A stretch of DNA of 64,000 nt from JAKFYM01 sp964612065 (GTDB lineage Bacteria; Bdellovibrionota; UBA1018; CAIPTA01): positions 1 to 64,000 of the forward strand of contig CAZTCD010000006.1 in the NCBI GenBank assembly GCA_964612065.1. Direction: 5' to 3'. Within the stretch, counting starts at the first letter, position 1. Each line of letters starts with the position of its first letter. The notes beneath the pieces were generated by a model. It was not told the origin of the DNA. It searched no databases and worked only from the letters and a program-made list of their open reading frames with translations. Shown here piece by piece: positions 32,722 through 41,416 of this stretch. The position numbers and the translations under genes are program-made.

Positions 32722-33219
32722 ATGCGCACTCCTGTGATCCTCGCATTTCTAGCTTTTACTTTCCTGGCTCCTTCCGCGCCAGCCACTGCCGCCGGCGGCA
32801 TCGTGCTTCGGGATCCCCACTTCTACGATATCCTCCAGAAGAACTCCCGCATGCGCTGCCTGCAGATGCGCGATAATCGCTTCGGTTTTCTCGTAGAGCG
32901 TGGCGACAGTGACGAGATCCATGTGCACGTAATCACCGATGGAAAAGTGGAAGGCGAGCAGAGCGCCTGGGTAGGAAACATCCTGGAGGACGATCACACC
33001 GGCACCAAGATTGGCCGCTATGAGCGCGAAGGAAAATACGGCCACCGCGTGATTTTTGTGATCGGAAAGCGCCGCTCTTACGAAAATCACTATCAGCTCC
33101 CCGGTATGCTCATGCAGATCACCGAACTTTGGTCGAAAGACGAGAAGGGTGAGGACAAAAAAGACACCTATCTCGACGGTACCTTCCGCTTGGCCTGCGA
33201 AGCGCCCCTTCCTCGATAA
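32722..33219 (+). CDS. Exported protein of unknown function
   Basis: A 165-residue protein with a signal peptide (MRTPVILAFLAFTFLAPSAPATA). The mature part is charged and beta-rich, with two cysteines (RCLQM and LACEA) positioned to link the ends. I recognise no family. A weak TTGATT followed 17 bases later by TAAAAC precedes the gene as a possible promoter. The next gene starts 56 bases downstream. Confidence 0.7.
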   Translation: MRTPVILAFLAFTFLAPSAPATAAGGIVLRDPHFYDILQKNSRMRCLQMRDNRFGFLVERGDSDEIHVHVITDGKVEGEQSAWVGNILEDDHTGTKIGRYEREGKYGHRVIFVIGKRRSYENHYQLPGMLMQITELWSKDEKGEDKKDTYLDGTFRLACEAPLPR

Positions 33220-33274
33220 AATTCGTCTATAAACTGGCATCACCCGCGGCCTCCGTGATAGGCAGAGCCCGCCC

Positions 33275-34687
33275 ATGCCTTCCAGAATCCTTTTCTTCAT
33301 TGCTTTGCTCACGGCCCTGCTCACCTTCGCGGGTTGCGCCAGCGGTTTGCGGGAAACCCGGAGGGAGCCCCTACGCCGTTCCGAACGAACCGTGGTGCTC
33401 TTCCTCGTGGACGGTTTTTCCGTGCAGGCCCTGCAATCGGCCTTGAATCGCGGCCTGATGCCGAACCTCCGCCGGCATTTTCTCCGGGGAAAGAAAACTT
33501 TCTCGCTGGGCCAGGCCGCCTTTCCCACGCAAACCTACCCCAATCTCGCCAGCATCCTCACCACGAGCCCGATCGGTGAGCAGCCCGTGGTGGCTAATCA
33601 CGTGGTGCTGCCAAACGGCAAGCTCGCCGATTACGAGAACGCGAAGGAGCACGACGCTCTCCGTGCCTTGGTGGAGCCCCTGAGCGTTTTTGCCCGCCTG
33701 GAAGCCGAAGGCCGTGAGAGCGCCAGTTTTTCTTATGTGCTCGGGAAGAGCGCTTCCCACCATATGCGAGTGGGAATCAACGAGGGCCTCGAATACGAAA
33801 GGCACGACTATCGGGGCCTCGACGGGCGCCTGCTCGCGGAAATGGGGGATCTGCTGCAATCCCGCGTTTCCCGTGAGTGGCCGGATTTTATCTATGTGCA
33901 CCTGGTGGGCGTGGACGCTCTGGCTCATCGGTTCGGCCCGCTCTCTCCAGAATCTCTCGATTACCTCCGCTGGCTGGACCGGCAGTTGGCTCCGGTATTC
34001 TCCCGGCTCCGAAAGGGAGAGAGGGGCCGCAAGGTGGTATCGCTCCTCACCTCCGACCATGGAATGGAGCAAACCCGCCGTTTTGTGAGCCTGCGGAAGA
34101 AAATGATAGGTGCTGATCTCGATCTGGTGGTTACGAACGAAAGCCGTTTCCTGGGCCTTTATCTCACCGACCGTAAGAAGGCCGATCGATTGGGCGAAGC
34201 CCTGAAATTGGCGAGAGACACTTCCGGCGTGGAGCTCACCGCCTGGAGGCGCGCTGGCGTGCTTGAGGTGGAAGGGCGGGGAAAGCTATTCCGCTTTGCG
34301 CTGGGGCCGGCTGCCTGCGGATTGCCTTTTTCTCTCTCGCTCGAAGGCGGGCCTTTTCGATGTGCCTCTTCCTTTGATGACGGGCAGGGTACGTATCCCT
34401 TTCTCGTTTCGCAGCTGGCCCGTTACTTCGGTGCCGCCGGCAGTGCCGATGCACTCGTGATCGCGAAGCCTGGCGTTTCTTTCAGCAGAGGAGCCGCAGG
34501 AAATCACGGTGGCCCTACGGCGGCCGAAAGCCTGGTGCCCGTACTGATGAGAAACGCCTCCAGCACCGTGGCCGGTCCGGTGCCTACCTCGGAGCTGTTG
34601 AAAGTTCTGGGCCAGCGTCAGGCGTTCCGGCCCACGATCGAAAACATGAAGAGAAATCCCACCGATCGGCAGGCCAGGGCGCAGTAG
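33275..34687 (+). CDS. Lipoprotein of the alkaline phosphatase / phosphodiesterase superfamily
   Basis: A 470-residue lipoprotein (signal ending LLTFAGCAS). It has the type I phosphodiesterase/nucleotide pyrophosphatase order: VVLFLVDGFSV (metal Asp), AAFPTQTYPNLASILT (nucleophile Thr), VHLVGVDALAHRFGP (metal Asp and His), and LLTSDHGMEQT (Asp-His). A late GNHGGPTA carries the final metal His. It probably hydrolyses phosphodiesters in the periplasm or at the surface. The 3' end overlaps the convergent membrane-protein gene by 70 bases. Confidence 0.9.
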   Translation: MPSRILFFIALLTALLTFAGCASGLRETRREPLRRSERTVVLFLVDGFSVQALQSALNRGLMPNLRRHFLRGKKTFSLGQAAFPTQTYPNLASILTTSPIGEQPVVANHVVLPNGKLADYENAKEHDALRALVEPLSVFARLEAEGRESASFSYVLGKSASHHMRVGINEGLEYERHDYRGLDGRLLAEMGDLLQSRVSREWPDFIYVHLVGVDALAHRFGPLSPESLDYLRWLDRQLAPVFSRLRKGERGRKVVSLLTSDHGMEQTRRFVSLRKKMIGADLDLVVTNESRFLGLYLTDRKKADRLGEALKLARDTSGVELTAWRRAGVLEVEGRGKLFRFALGPAACGLPFSLSLEGGPFRCASSFDDGQGTYPFLVSQLARYFGAAGSADALVIAKPGVSFSRGAAGNHGGPTAAESLVPVLMRNASSTVAGPVPTSELLKVLGQRQAFRPTIENMKRNPTDRQARAQ

Positions 34688-35013
34688 CCCAGGCGCAGAT
34701 GCCATTTTCGAAAATGGGCGGGGGCGGCCGGATTCCGCCATCTCAGTAAACCCAGGGCGAATACGGGAACATAAAAGAGTACGGCGAGTGTGGAGGCGCC
34801 CACGTGGATTTGTTGCCAGGTGGTTAGCCCGTTTGCCAAAGCTGTGCCTACAGCGTCCCGGCCGAATTCCAGGAGGAGCACTATGATGAGGTCTAGCCCC
34901 ATGCCTCCACACATCAAACCCACGTGAAGATCGCGCCGGCTGCGCCGCACGAAAAAGCCGAGGAGCAGAAGAAGAAAGGCGAAGGAGGCGAACCAAGGGT
35001 AAGGGGACTGCAT
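34618..35013 (-). CDS. Four-helix membrane protein (DUF420-like)
   Basis: A 131-residue protein with about four hydrophobic helices. His residues sit near helix ends (RDLHVGLMCGGMGLD, QQIHVGASTLAVLF, HFRKWHLRLGYCAL), a spacing seen in small membrane proteins of the DUF420/cytochrome-associated type. I assign the resemblance only tentatively. The 3' end runs 70 bases into the 3' end of the convergent phosphodiesterase gene, an unusually long overlap; both frames look coding. Confidence 0.6.
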   Translation of the reverse strand: MQSPYPWFASFAFLLLLLGFFVRRSRRDLHVGLMCGGMGLDLIIVLLLEFGRDAVGTALANGLTTWQQIHVGASTLAVLFYVPVFALGLLRWRNPAAPAHFRKWHLRLGYCALACRSVGFLFMFSIVGRNA

Positions 35014-35110
35014 GAGTGCGAGAGTATGGAGGCCGAATTATTAAGTCAAGATAGAGGAAAGATAGCAGCCCTATTGTCCTTTCCTCGGCAAACCCGGTTA
35101 TGATGGAGGC

Positions 35111-35908
35111 GTGAGTGCCTCAATGGAAATCCGCGAGTTCTACGATACACTCTTTGCCTGGCTTTCCGCCTGCTTGTCCAAGGAGGAGCAGGGATTCATT
35201 CTCGGAATCAATGGCCCTCAGGGCTGCGGAAAAACCACGCTCACCAAAGCACTTTGCGAAAGGTTCGCTGAAAGTGGCAAAAGAGCCCTTTCCATTTCCA
35301 TCGATGATTTTTACCTGACCAGGGCGGAACAGCTGAAGCTGGCCCAGGATCATGCGCAGAATCCCTATCTGCAGCAGCGCGGATACCCCGGCACGCATGA
35401 TGTCGAGCTGGGGGCGCGCACCCTTCGGTCGCTGAAGCATGGAGGTATGAAAGTAAGCGTACCTCGTTACGATAAGTCCCTGCATGCCGGGCAGGGCGAT
35501 CGCCTGCCGGAGAGCGAGTGGACACAAATAGACGGTTCAGTGGATGTGATTCTCTTGGAAGGCTGGATGCTGGGGTTCAGCCCCGTTGCGGAAGAGCAGT
35601 TGCCCGGCGGCCATTTCACCGATGTGAATCGCCTGCTCCTGCCCTACCGGAGCTGGCACCGGCAATTGGACGGCTTTCTGCAGCTCGCGCCTGAAGACTA
35701 TCGCTTCGTGCTCGATTGGCGAGTGGAGGCCGAGCAAAAAATGCGAGCTCAGGGGAAGCCCGGAATGAGCGATTCGGAGATTCGCGCCTATGTGGAAAAA
35801 TTTCTTCCGGCTTATGAAACTTATCTGCCACAGCTGGAGAAAAATCCGCCCTTGATCCGCAACAGGCGTCGGATCGTGATCGGGCGGAATCGCCTGCCGG
35901 TGGGCTAG
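35111..35908 (+). CDS. GLYK-type D-glycerate 3-kinase family protein
   Basis: A 265-residue P-loop kinase. It has GINGPQGCGKTTL, SISIDDFYLTR, the lineage signature QQRGYPGTHDVELG, VPRYDKSLHAGQGDR and ILLEGWMLGFSP. This set is typical of plant and fungal GLYK/Tda10 D-glycerate 3-kinases rather than bacterial GlxK. It would make 3-phosphoglycerate from D-glycerate. The start may be this GTG, one base after GGAGGC, or ATG at 35123. It overlaps the convergent DUF481 gene by four bases. Confidence 0.85.
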   Translation: MSASMEIREFYDTLFAWLSACLSKEEQGFILGINGPQGCGKTTLTKALCERFAESGKRALSISIDDFYLTRAEQLKLAQDHAQNPYLQQRGYPGTHDVELGARTLRSLKHGGMKVSVPRYDKSLHAGQGDRLPESEWTQIDGSVDVILLEGWMLGFSPVAEEQLPGGHFTDVNRLLLPYRSWHRQLDGFLQLAPEDYRFVLDWRVEAEQKMRAQGKPGMSDSEIRAYVEKFLPAYETYLPQLEKNPPLIRNRRRIVIGRNRLPVG

Positions 35909-36612
35909 AACTTCGCCGTAAGAGCCGTGGTGAAAACAGTATCCGCTTCCTTGGCCGTGGCCACCGGAGGCTGGTTGTTGTAGCGGAGCAAGAGGGCCGA
36001 TTTCACCGAGAAAACGGAGTTCATAGCCGCGCTCAGGGAGAGCTCGGAGTTCAACAGCCAGGCTCGGGTTTCGGTAAAGTTCGGGATGTATTCGATCCAG
36101 AGCTTGGAGGAAACGGTTTCATTGAAATACTTCTCCGCTTCCGTATACAGACGGGCCTTATGGAAGCTTTCGTTCGTGCCTTTGGTGGTATGCTCGCTGG
36201 TGAAGCGATAACCAAGTTCCGCGAACCAGATAAAGTCTTTCTCGGTTTTATAAAAGAAGTGCTTGGCGCCCACGTCAGTGTTGTAGCGCTGCAGGATGCC
36301 TGCGAACTTATCCCCCTCCACCGATTGCTGGAGGAATACGCTGAGCTTTTCCGAGAGTTCCCGCTCATAGCGGAGGGCGAGGATCCAGCTCTCTGCGCTC
36401 TGCACGCCCTGGCTGGTGGCATATAGCCAGTTGCCGGAGAAGATATAGTTGTTCTTGTCCTGCGTAAGAATCGATTTGTTTTTGACCGAGTACGACCGGG
36501 TTTGGGTGTTACCGTTGGTCACCACGAGGCCCGCTTCGCTCTCATTTTTAAGCTCGGCGGCCTGAGCGGAGAAAACTGCCAGGAACAGGGGGAGAATCAG
36601 GAGTCTTTTCAT
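35905..36612 (-). CDS. DUF481 outer-membrane protein
   Basis: A 235-residue protein with a signal peptide (LLILPLFLAVFSAQA) and the DUF481 (YdiY-like) pattern ESEAGLVVTNGNTQTRSYSV. Alternating aromatic/polar beta strands follow, ending in AKF with a C-terminal Phe as in outer-membrane barrels. In E. coli relatives respond to acid or salt stress. It starts within the mscL stop (ATGA overlap), suggesting co-expression in the osmotic response. Confidence 0.85.
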   Translation of the reverse strand: MKRLLILPLFLAVFSAQAAELKNESEAGLVVTNGNTQTRSYSVKNKSILTQDKNNYIFSGNWLYATSQGVQSAESWILALRYERELSEKLSVFLQQSVEGDKFAGILQRYNTDVGAKHFFYKTEKDFIWFAELGYRFTSEHTTKGTNESFHKARLYTEAEKYFNETVSSKLWIEYIPNFTETRAWLLNSELSLSAAMNSVFSVKSALLLRYNNQPPVATAKEADTVFTTALTAKF

Positions 36613-36908
36613 TTTTTGGCCACCGTTTCTTCTTTCAGAACCATTTTCGCAAACAGGAACACGATCACGGCCACGATCAGGAAATCAATCAGGGAGCCGA
36701 TCACTTTGCCGTAGAGGATGCCACCAGCGCTGAGCTTGCGGATGTCTTCCACGTTGGCAGCCCTGAGTGCCGGCTGGAACAGGAGCGGCATCAAAAGATC
36801 GTTCACCACGGAAGAAACCAACTCGTTCATCTTGCCGCCGATGATCACCGCGATCGCCAGCCCGATCACTCCATAGTTCTTCAGAAACGCTACAAACTCT
36901 TTCAGCAT
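36609..36908 (-). CDS. mscL: Short large-conductance mechanosensitive channel
   Basis: A 99-residue MscL family protein. MLKEFVAFLKNYGVIGLAIA and IIGGKMNELVSSVVNDLLMP form the N-terminal helix and pore helix TM1, LSAGGILYGKVIGSLIDFLI leads into TM2, and the protein ends seven residues after TM2. Usual MscL proteins have a further 20-30 residue cytoplasmic helix bundle, missing here. It opens under membrane tension to release solutes. A much longer reading frame extends upstream but only this part is coding. Confidence 0.9.
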   Translation of the reverse strand: MLKEFVAFLKNYGVIGLAIAVIIGGKMNELVSSVVNDLLMPLLFQPALRAANVEDIRKLSAGGILYGKVIGSLIDFLIVAVIVFLFAKMVLKEETVAKK

Positions 36909-36998
36909 GAGATCCCCTAGTCGGATTTGAAATACGATCCCGGAGTACCATATTGCGCAACTGGTCATGCAAGGGCTTTTGTTATAGAAAAGGCATCC

Positions 36999-38825
36999 AT
37001 GGCCGACAATCTCCTTCAATTGCTGCGGGGCGCGAAGTCTTTCGGGGCCCGCTCTCTTTTCCAGGACGCCACGTTCTCCGTGAACGAAGGCGAGCATGTG
37101 GGCGTGATCGGCCCCAACGGGGCCGGCAAGAGCACGATGTTTCATCTTCTCACCGGCCGCGAAGAGCTCGACTCCGGAGAGATCATACGCTCGCGATCCT
37201 TGCGCCTGGGCTACCTCAGCCAGCACGATTCCTGGGAGAAAGACGAAACCGGAAATTCCTTTCTGGAGCGGGTTTCCACTCTCCCTGTTTGGGAGGTGAA
37301 GAGCCTTGGCCGCCAGCTTCAGCTCAATGAAGAGCTGCTGAGCAAGCCGGTGATCTCCCTGAGCGGCGGCTATCGCATGAGGATCAAGCTGCTCGGGCTT
37401 CTCGGCCAGGCTCCGAACCTCATGCTCCTCGACGAGCCCACCAACTATCTCGATCTTGAGACCACCCTTTTGCTCGAGCGATTTCTCCAGGGCTATTCCG
37501 GAGCCTTCCTGCTGATCTCGCACGACCGCGAGTTCCTCCGCCGCACCACCGATCATATTCTCGAGATCGAAGGCGGGGAGATGACCAAGTTCAACGGAAA
37601 TATCGACGATTATTTCGAGCAGAAAGATCTCCTGCGCTCCCAGCTCGAGGCCAGCGCCGCCAGCCAGCAGAAGAAGCGGGCTGAGATCCTCGATTTCGTG
37701 GCACGCTTCGGCGCCAAGGCCACCAAAGCGAAGCAGGCGCAGTCGCGATTGAAGCAGCTTTCCAAGATGGAGTCGATCGAGGTGAAGCCTCTGCCTGTGA
37801 GCTCCGTGATCCGCATTCCGCCGCCCGCGAAAACCGGCAAATTGGCCGTGGCGGTGAACACCGCCTCCTTCGGCTATGGCGAGCGCACCGTGATCAAAAA
37901 CGTGAACCTGCAGATCCTGCGCGGGGATCACGTGGCGGTGGTGGGATTGAACGGCGCCGGCAAATCCACCCTGCTCAAAGGGATATCGGGCGCTCTTCCT
38001 CCTCAGAAAGGAAGCTTCGAGCTGGGGCTCGGCGTGGAAATGGCTTTCTTCGCCCAGCACGTGATCGAGGCGCTGGTGCCTGAGCAAACGGTTTATCAAT
38101 CTCTCGAAGCGGCCGCGCACCGTGATCTTAAGCCACAGGAGATCCTGGATCTCGCAGGCTCCCTGCTCTTCTCCGGGGATGACGTGCGGAAACCCATTTC
38201 CGTACTGAGCGGAGGCGAGAAATCGCGGGTGGCTCTCGGGCGGGTTCTGCTGAAGAAAGCTCCCTGCCTCGTGCTCGACGAACCCACCAACCACCTCGAT
38301 TTCGCCACGGTGGAGGCTCTCACCAATGCGCTTCGGGGGTATGAAGGCACCGTAATCGTGGTGAGCCACGACCGGGGTTTCATCAAGCGGGTGGGCACCA
38401 AGATCCTCGAAGTGGCCAAGGGAGAGGTGCGTCTCTATCCCGGCACTTATGAGGAGTATGTGTGGAGCGTGCAGCAGGAGCTGGCCGGAGAAGAGCCTCC
38501 GGTTAGGTCCGCGCAGTCGTCTCCAGCGGCCTCCGAAAAAGCGCCCAAACCCGCCAACTGGAAAGACGAGATCAAGCGTTTGCAGGGAGAGCTGCGGATC
38601 GCGGAAAAACGCTTCCAGGAGTGTGAAAAGGAGATGGCCCGCCTTCTGGCGGAAAACGAGGAGCTCAATGGCCAGCTGGTATCCAGCTCGAGCCCCTGCA
38701 TGGATGCCGTGCATATCATGAGCGAAAACGGCAAAAGGATCGCGGAGCTGGAAAGCCTCTGGCTGGAGCTGGCGGAAGAGAAGGAAGAGAAAGCCAAGGC
38801 CGTGGCGGCCATGCTGGCAACGTAG
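36999..38825 (+). CDS. ABC-F family ATPase, Uup-like
   Basis: A 608-residue protein with two ABC domains. The first has Walker A GPNGAGKST, signature LSGGYRMR and DEPTNYLD; the second has GLNGAGKST, LSGGEKSR and DEPTNHLD. They are joined by the ABC-F linker, and a C-terminal coiled coil (about 520-608) follows a Pro/Ala/Ser hinge. There is no membrane segment. ABC-F proteins of the Uup type act on ribosomes or on branched DNA. The start at 36999 gives MADNLLQLLRG; 90 bp separate it from the divergent mscL. Confidence 0.93.
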   Translation: MADNLLQLLRGAKSFGARSLFQDATFSVNEGEHVGVIGPNGAGKSTMFHLLTGREELDSGEIIRSRSLRLGYLSQHDSWEKDETGNSFLERVSTLPVWEVKSLGRQLQLNEELLSKPVISLSGGYRMRIKLLGLLGQAPNLMLLDEPTNYLDLETTLLLERFLQGYSGAFLLISHDREFLRRTTDHILEIEGGEMTKFNGNIDDYFEQKDLLRSQLEASAASQQKKRAEILDFVARFGAKATKAKQAQSRLKQLSKMESIEVKPLPVSSVIRIPPPAKTGKLAVAVNTASFGYGERTVIKNVNLQILRGDHVAVVGLNGAGKSTLLKGISGALPPQKGSFELGLGVEMAFFAQHVIEALVPEQTVYQSLEAAAHRDLKPQEILDLAGSLLFSGDDVRKPISVLSGGEKSRVALGRVLLKKAPCLVLDEPTNHLDFATVEALTNALRGYEGTVIVVSHDRGFIKRVGTKILEVAKGEVRLYPGTYEEYVWSVQQELAGEEPPVRSAQSSPAASEKAPKPANWKDEIKRLQGELRIAEKRFQECEKEMARLLAENEELNGQLVSSSSPCMDAVHIMSENGKRIAELESLWLELAEEKEEKAKAVAAMLAT

Positions 38826-38849
38826 GCCCTTTTATGGGAGAAAAGTGCA

Positions 38850-39779
38850 ATGTCGCCGAAAGAAGCCCACTTTTTCATTCCGGTTTATCTGGACACGGAA
38901 TCTTTCCTGATCCTTCGGGAGCGGATCCTGGCAGCGATCCCCTCTCCGTGGACGGCTCGTTTTCACCTTCTGGATGATTCCTCTGGCCAGGACCCGGACC
39001 TTTCCGCGGCCAGGGCACTGCCTGATGTTACCGTAGTCACCATGCCTTATAATCTCGGGCACCAGCGCGCGCTCGTGCATGGGCTTCGTGATTTTCTCTC
39101 CGACTCTGATCCTTCCTGCCTGATTGTTACGATGGATGGCGACGGCGAAGACCGTCCGGAAGATCTGCCCGCTTTGTTCGAAGCCTGGGAAAAAGAAAAA
39201 AACCTTCACGCCGTGGTTCTGGCCAAGCGAACCAGGCGCAAGGAAACTCTTGTATTCAAGGCTTTCTATGCGCTTTACAAAAGAGTCTTCCGTTTTCTCA
39301 CGGGCACGGTGATACAGACGGGAAACTACGCTCTTTATCACAGCTCCGTGGGGGCCAGGATCCTTCTGCATCCCTATTTTGACCTGTCTTATGCCAGCAC
39401 TCTTTTCGCGCTCGGATCGCGTCTTGTGTTCGTGCCTTGCCCGAGGGGCAGCCGGTATAAGGGGCAGTCGAGGATGAACTTCTCCCGCCTTGCCATCCAC
39501 GGCGTGAGGATGCTGATGCCGTTCATGGACCGGATCGCGATCCGGGGCGTGCTGGGGTTCGCGCTTCTCTCGCTGATCTCCGCCCTGCTGTGTGTGGCAC
39601 TCGCAGTGGCCCGGATCGGCGGAACGTATCCCGTTCCCAACTGGCTGATCCTCAGTGCCGTTTTCGCCTTCATGATGAGTTTCCTTTCCGTATGCAACTT
39701 CGCCATCCTGATCACCATCTTCGCGAACGTGCAGGGGGTTGCGATGGCGCGCCTGCAGGCACCGGAGAAAGCTACGTGA
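38850..39779 (+). CDS. Family 2 glycosyltransferase, membrane-associated
   Basis: A 309-residue GT2 enzyme of the polyprenyl-phosphate sugar transferase type. The nucleotide-sugar fold begins HFFIPVYLDTESF, the metal-binding DGDGED (about 91-96) sits in LIVTMDGDGEDRPEDLP, and two C-terminal membrane helices follow (residues ~230-295). Substrate is unknown. Its stop overlaps the start of the methyltransferase gene (GTGA), a pairing seen in glycan or lipid modification loci. Confidence 0.88.
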   Translation: MSPKEAHFFIPVYLDTESFLILRERILAAIPSPWTARFHLLDDSSGQDPDLSAARALPDVTVVTMPYNLGHQRALVHGLRDFLSDSDPSCLIVTMDGDGEDRPEDLPALFEAWEKEKNLHAVVLAKRTRRKETLVFKAFYALYKRVFRFLTGTVIQTGNYALYHSSVGARILLHPYFDLSYASTLFALGSRLVFVPCPRGSRYKGQSRMNFSRLAIHGVRMLMPFMDRIAIRGVLGFALLSLISALLCVALAVARIGGTYPVPNWLILSAVFAFMMSFLSVCNFAILITIFANVQGVAMARLQAPEKAT

Positions 39780-40348
39780 ATCTGGAGTATGTAGGCACCG
39801 AGCTCGATCTTTTTTCCCAGGCAGGAAACTGGAAGCGCTATCTCGGAAAGCGCCTGGCTTCCCACTTAAAGGGACACGGTCCGGAAGTGGAGGCGGGAAA
39901 TGGGGCCAACACCGCCACCCTCCTGCCTCGCTTTCCCGGAATCAAAGCTTGGACCTGCCTCGGGCCGGATCCTCGTTTGGCGGGAGAGATTCGGTCCCGA
40001 GCGCTTTCTTTTCCCGGTGGGGGAGAGATCTCGGTAAGAACCGGCACTACAGGCGATCTCTCTGCTGAAGAGCGCTTTCACACCATTCTTTACATCGATG
40101 TTCTGGAACATATCGAGGATGAGGCTGGAGAGTTGCAGCGGGTGGTGCGGCATCTCGATCTTCGTTACCTTGATTCCTTCGGGTTTTTCGCCTCCCTCGC
40201 TCAGAGGGGGTTCTTGAAGCAGAAAATGCCTTCGATGGCTCAAGTCAAAGTATGGGACCGTTTTATGGTGCCCGTTTCCCGTGTTCTTGACCCTCTTTCC
40301 GCCTTTCAGTTTGGAAAAAGCCTGCTTGGAGTCTGGCAGAAGGAGTAA
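39776..40348 (+). CDS. SAM methyltransferase with apparent internal deletion
   Basis: A 190-residue class I methyltransferase. It starts like its family (EYVGTELDLFSQAGNWKRYL; SAM loop EVEAGNGANTA, with Glu where Gly is usual) and has YIDVLEHIEDEAGELQRVVR (~106-125). It then jumps at about residue 127 to DLRYLDSFGFFASLAQ and DRFMVPVSRVLDP, the normal C-terminus. From memory of the family, about 40-45 residues between these blocks are missing, including the LRPGG and VPAH...GHYRRY strands. The frame is kept. It may be inactive, or part of a complex with the glycosyltransferase it overlaps. Confidence 0.75.
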   Translation: MNLEYVGTELDLFSQAGNWKRYLGKRLASHLKGHGPEVEAGNGANTATLLPRFPGIKAWTCLGPDPRLAGEIRSRALSFPGGGEISVRTGTTGDLSAEERFHTILYIDVLEHIEDEAGELQRVVRHLDLRYLDSFGFFASLAQRGFLKQKMPSMAQVKVWDRFMVPVSRVLDPLSAFQFGKSLLGVWQKE

Positions 40349-40357
40349 AGAGGGGAA

Positions 40358-41416
40358 ATGTCGTCGTCTACGATTTCCGCATTGGAAGCTCTGCGTGCGC
40401 TGATGGAGCAGCCCGGGCGCGTGAGTGCGATAGATGTTCGCTCCGAGGGGGAGTTCGCAGAGGCCGCCGTGCCGGGTTTTTGCAATCTTCCCATTCTCAC
40501 GGATCCCGAACGCCACGAGGTGGGCACCTGTTACAAACAGCAAGGGCAGGAAGCGGCCATTGAGCTCGGCCACAGGCTAACAGGCCCCCATAGAAGCGAA
40601 CGCACCGAGGGATGGAGGCGCGCCCTCGAAGAAGCCGAGATTCCCCTCGTAACTTGTTTCCGGGGAGGGCTGCGGTCACAACTTGCGTGCTCCTGGATCG
40701 AAGAAGCGGGTCAGAACACCCTTCGTGTGGACGGCGGTTATAAAGCGATGCGGGGGGAGCTGAAGGGCCAGGTAGACCGCGCCCCCGAATTGGTCGTGCT
40801 TTCGGGACCCACCGGCTCCGGGAAGAGCGAGTTGCTGCGTGGTCTAACTGCTCCTTCTCTGGATCTGGAGGCTTTGGCGAATCACAAGGGCTCGGCCTTT
40901 GGTGGCTCTCTGCTTGGCCCCCAGCCTGCCCAAGCCACTTTCGAAAACAGCATTGGAATGGCGCTGATGAAGCGAACGCCTTCCCTCGTGGAAGACGAAA
41001 GCGCCATGATCGGTCAGCTCTGCGTGCCTCTTTCTCTCCGCCAGCGCATCTCTTCCGGCAAGGTGGTCCGGATCCGGATGGAAGCCGGCGAACGTGCCGG
41101 GCGGATCTATCGCGAATACCTGCTCGGCCCGATCGCCCAGGGGGTGCATCCGGAACAGCTTGCCTCTCATTACCAGCAGGCCCTCCGCCGGATCGAGCGA
41201 AGGCTCGGTGGATTGGCCACCGCCGAAACAGCGAAGAAGATGAGCGAAGCCTTCCATCTTTCTTCCGAAGAGGCTCACCGGGAATGGATCGCGGATCTTC
41301 TCGCTCTTTACTATGACAAGGCTTACGAGTACTCATTCAGGAAATTGCCCAGGGAAACCGTATTCGAAGGAGAATGGAAAGAATGCAAACAGTGGATCCA
41401 AGAACGATTCGCCTGA
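40358..41416 (+). CDS. mnmH: tRNA 2-selenouridine synthase
   Basis: A 352-residue protein with an N-terminal rhodanese domain (AIDVRSEGEFAEAAVPG; active Cys100 in VTCFRGGLRSQLA). A P-loop domain follows (VLSGPTGSGKSELL at ~145-158), then the EDESAMIG region and a helical C-terminus. It replaces the sulfur of 2-thiouridine at the tRNA wobble position with selenium, via geranylated intermediates. It lies next to and overlaps selD, which provides its selenophosphate. Nine bases separate it from the upstream methyltransferase. Confidence 0.94.
   Translation: MSSSTISALEALRALMEQPGRVSAIDVRSEGEFAEAAVPGFCNLPILTDPERHEVGTCYKQQGQEAAIELGHRLTGPHRSERTEGWRRALEEAEIPLVTCFRGGLRSQLACSWIEEAGQNTLRVDGGYKAMRGELKGQVDRAPELVVLSGPTGSGKSELLRGLTAPSLDLEALANHKGSAFGGSLLGPQPAQATFENSIGMALMKRTPSLVEDESAMIGQLCVPLSLRQRISSGKVVRIRMEAGERAGRIYREYLLGPIAQGVHPEQLASHYQQALRRIERRLGGLATAETAKKMSEAFHLSSEEAHREWIADLLALYYDKAYEYSFRKLPRETVFEGEWKECKQWIQERFA

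Noticed and set aside
36909..38714. Long minus-strand frame extending upstream of mscL
   Set aside because: It is antisense to the ABC-F gene; only the last 99 codons (36609-36908) match MscL, with a normal MscL start.
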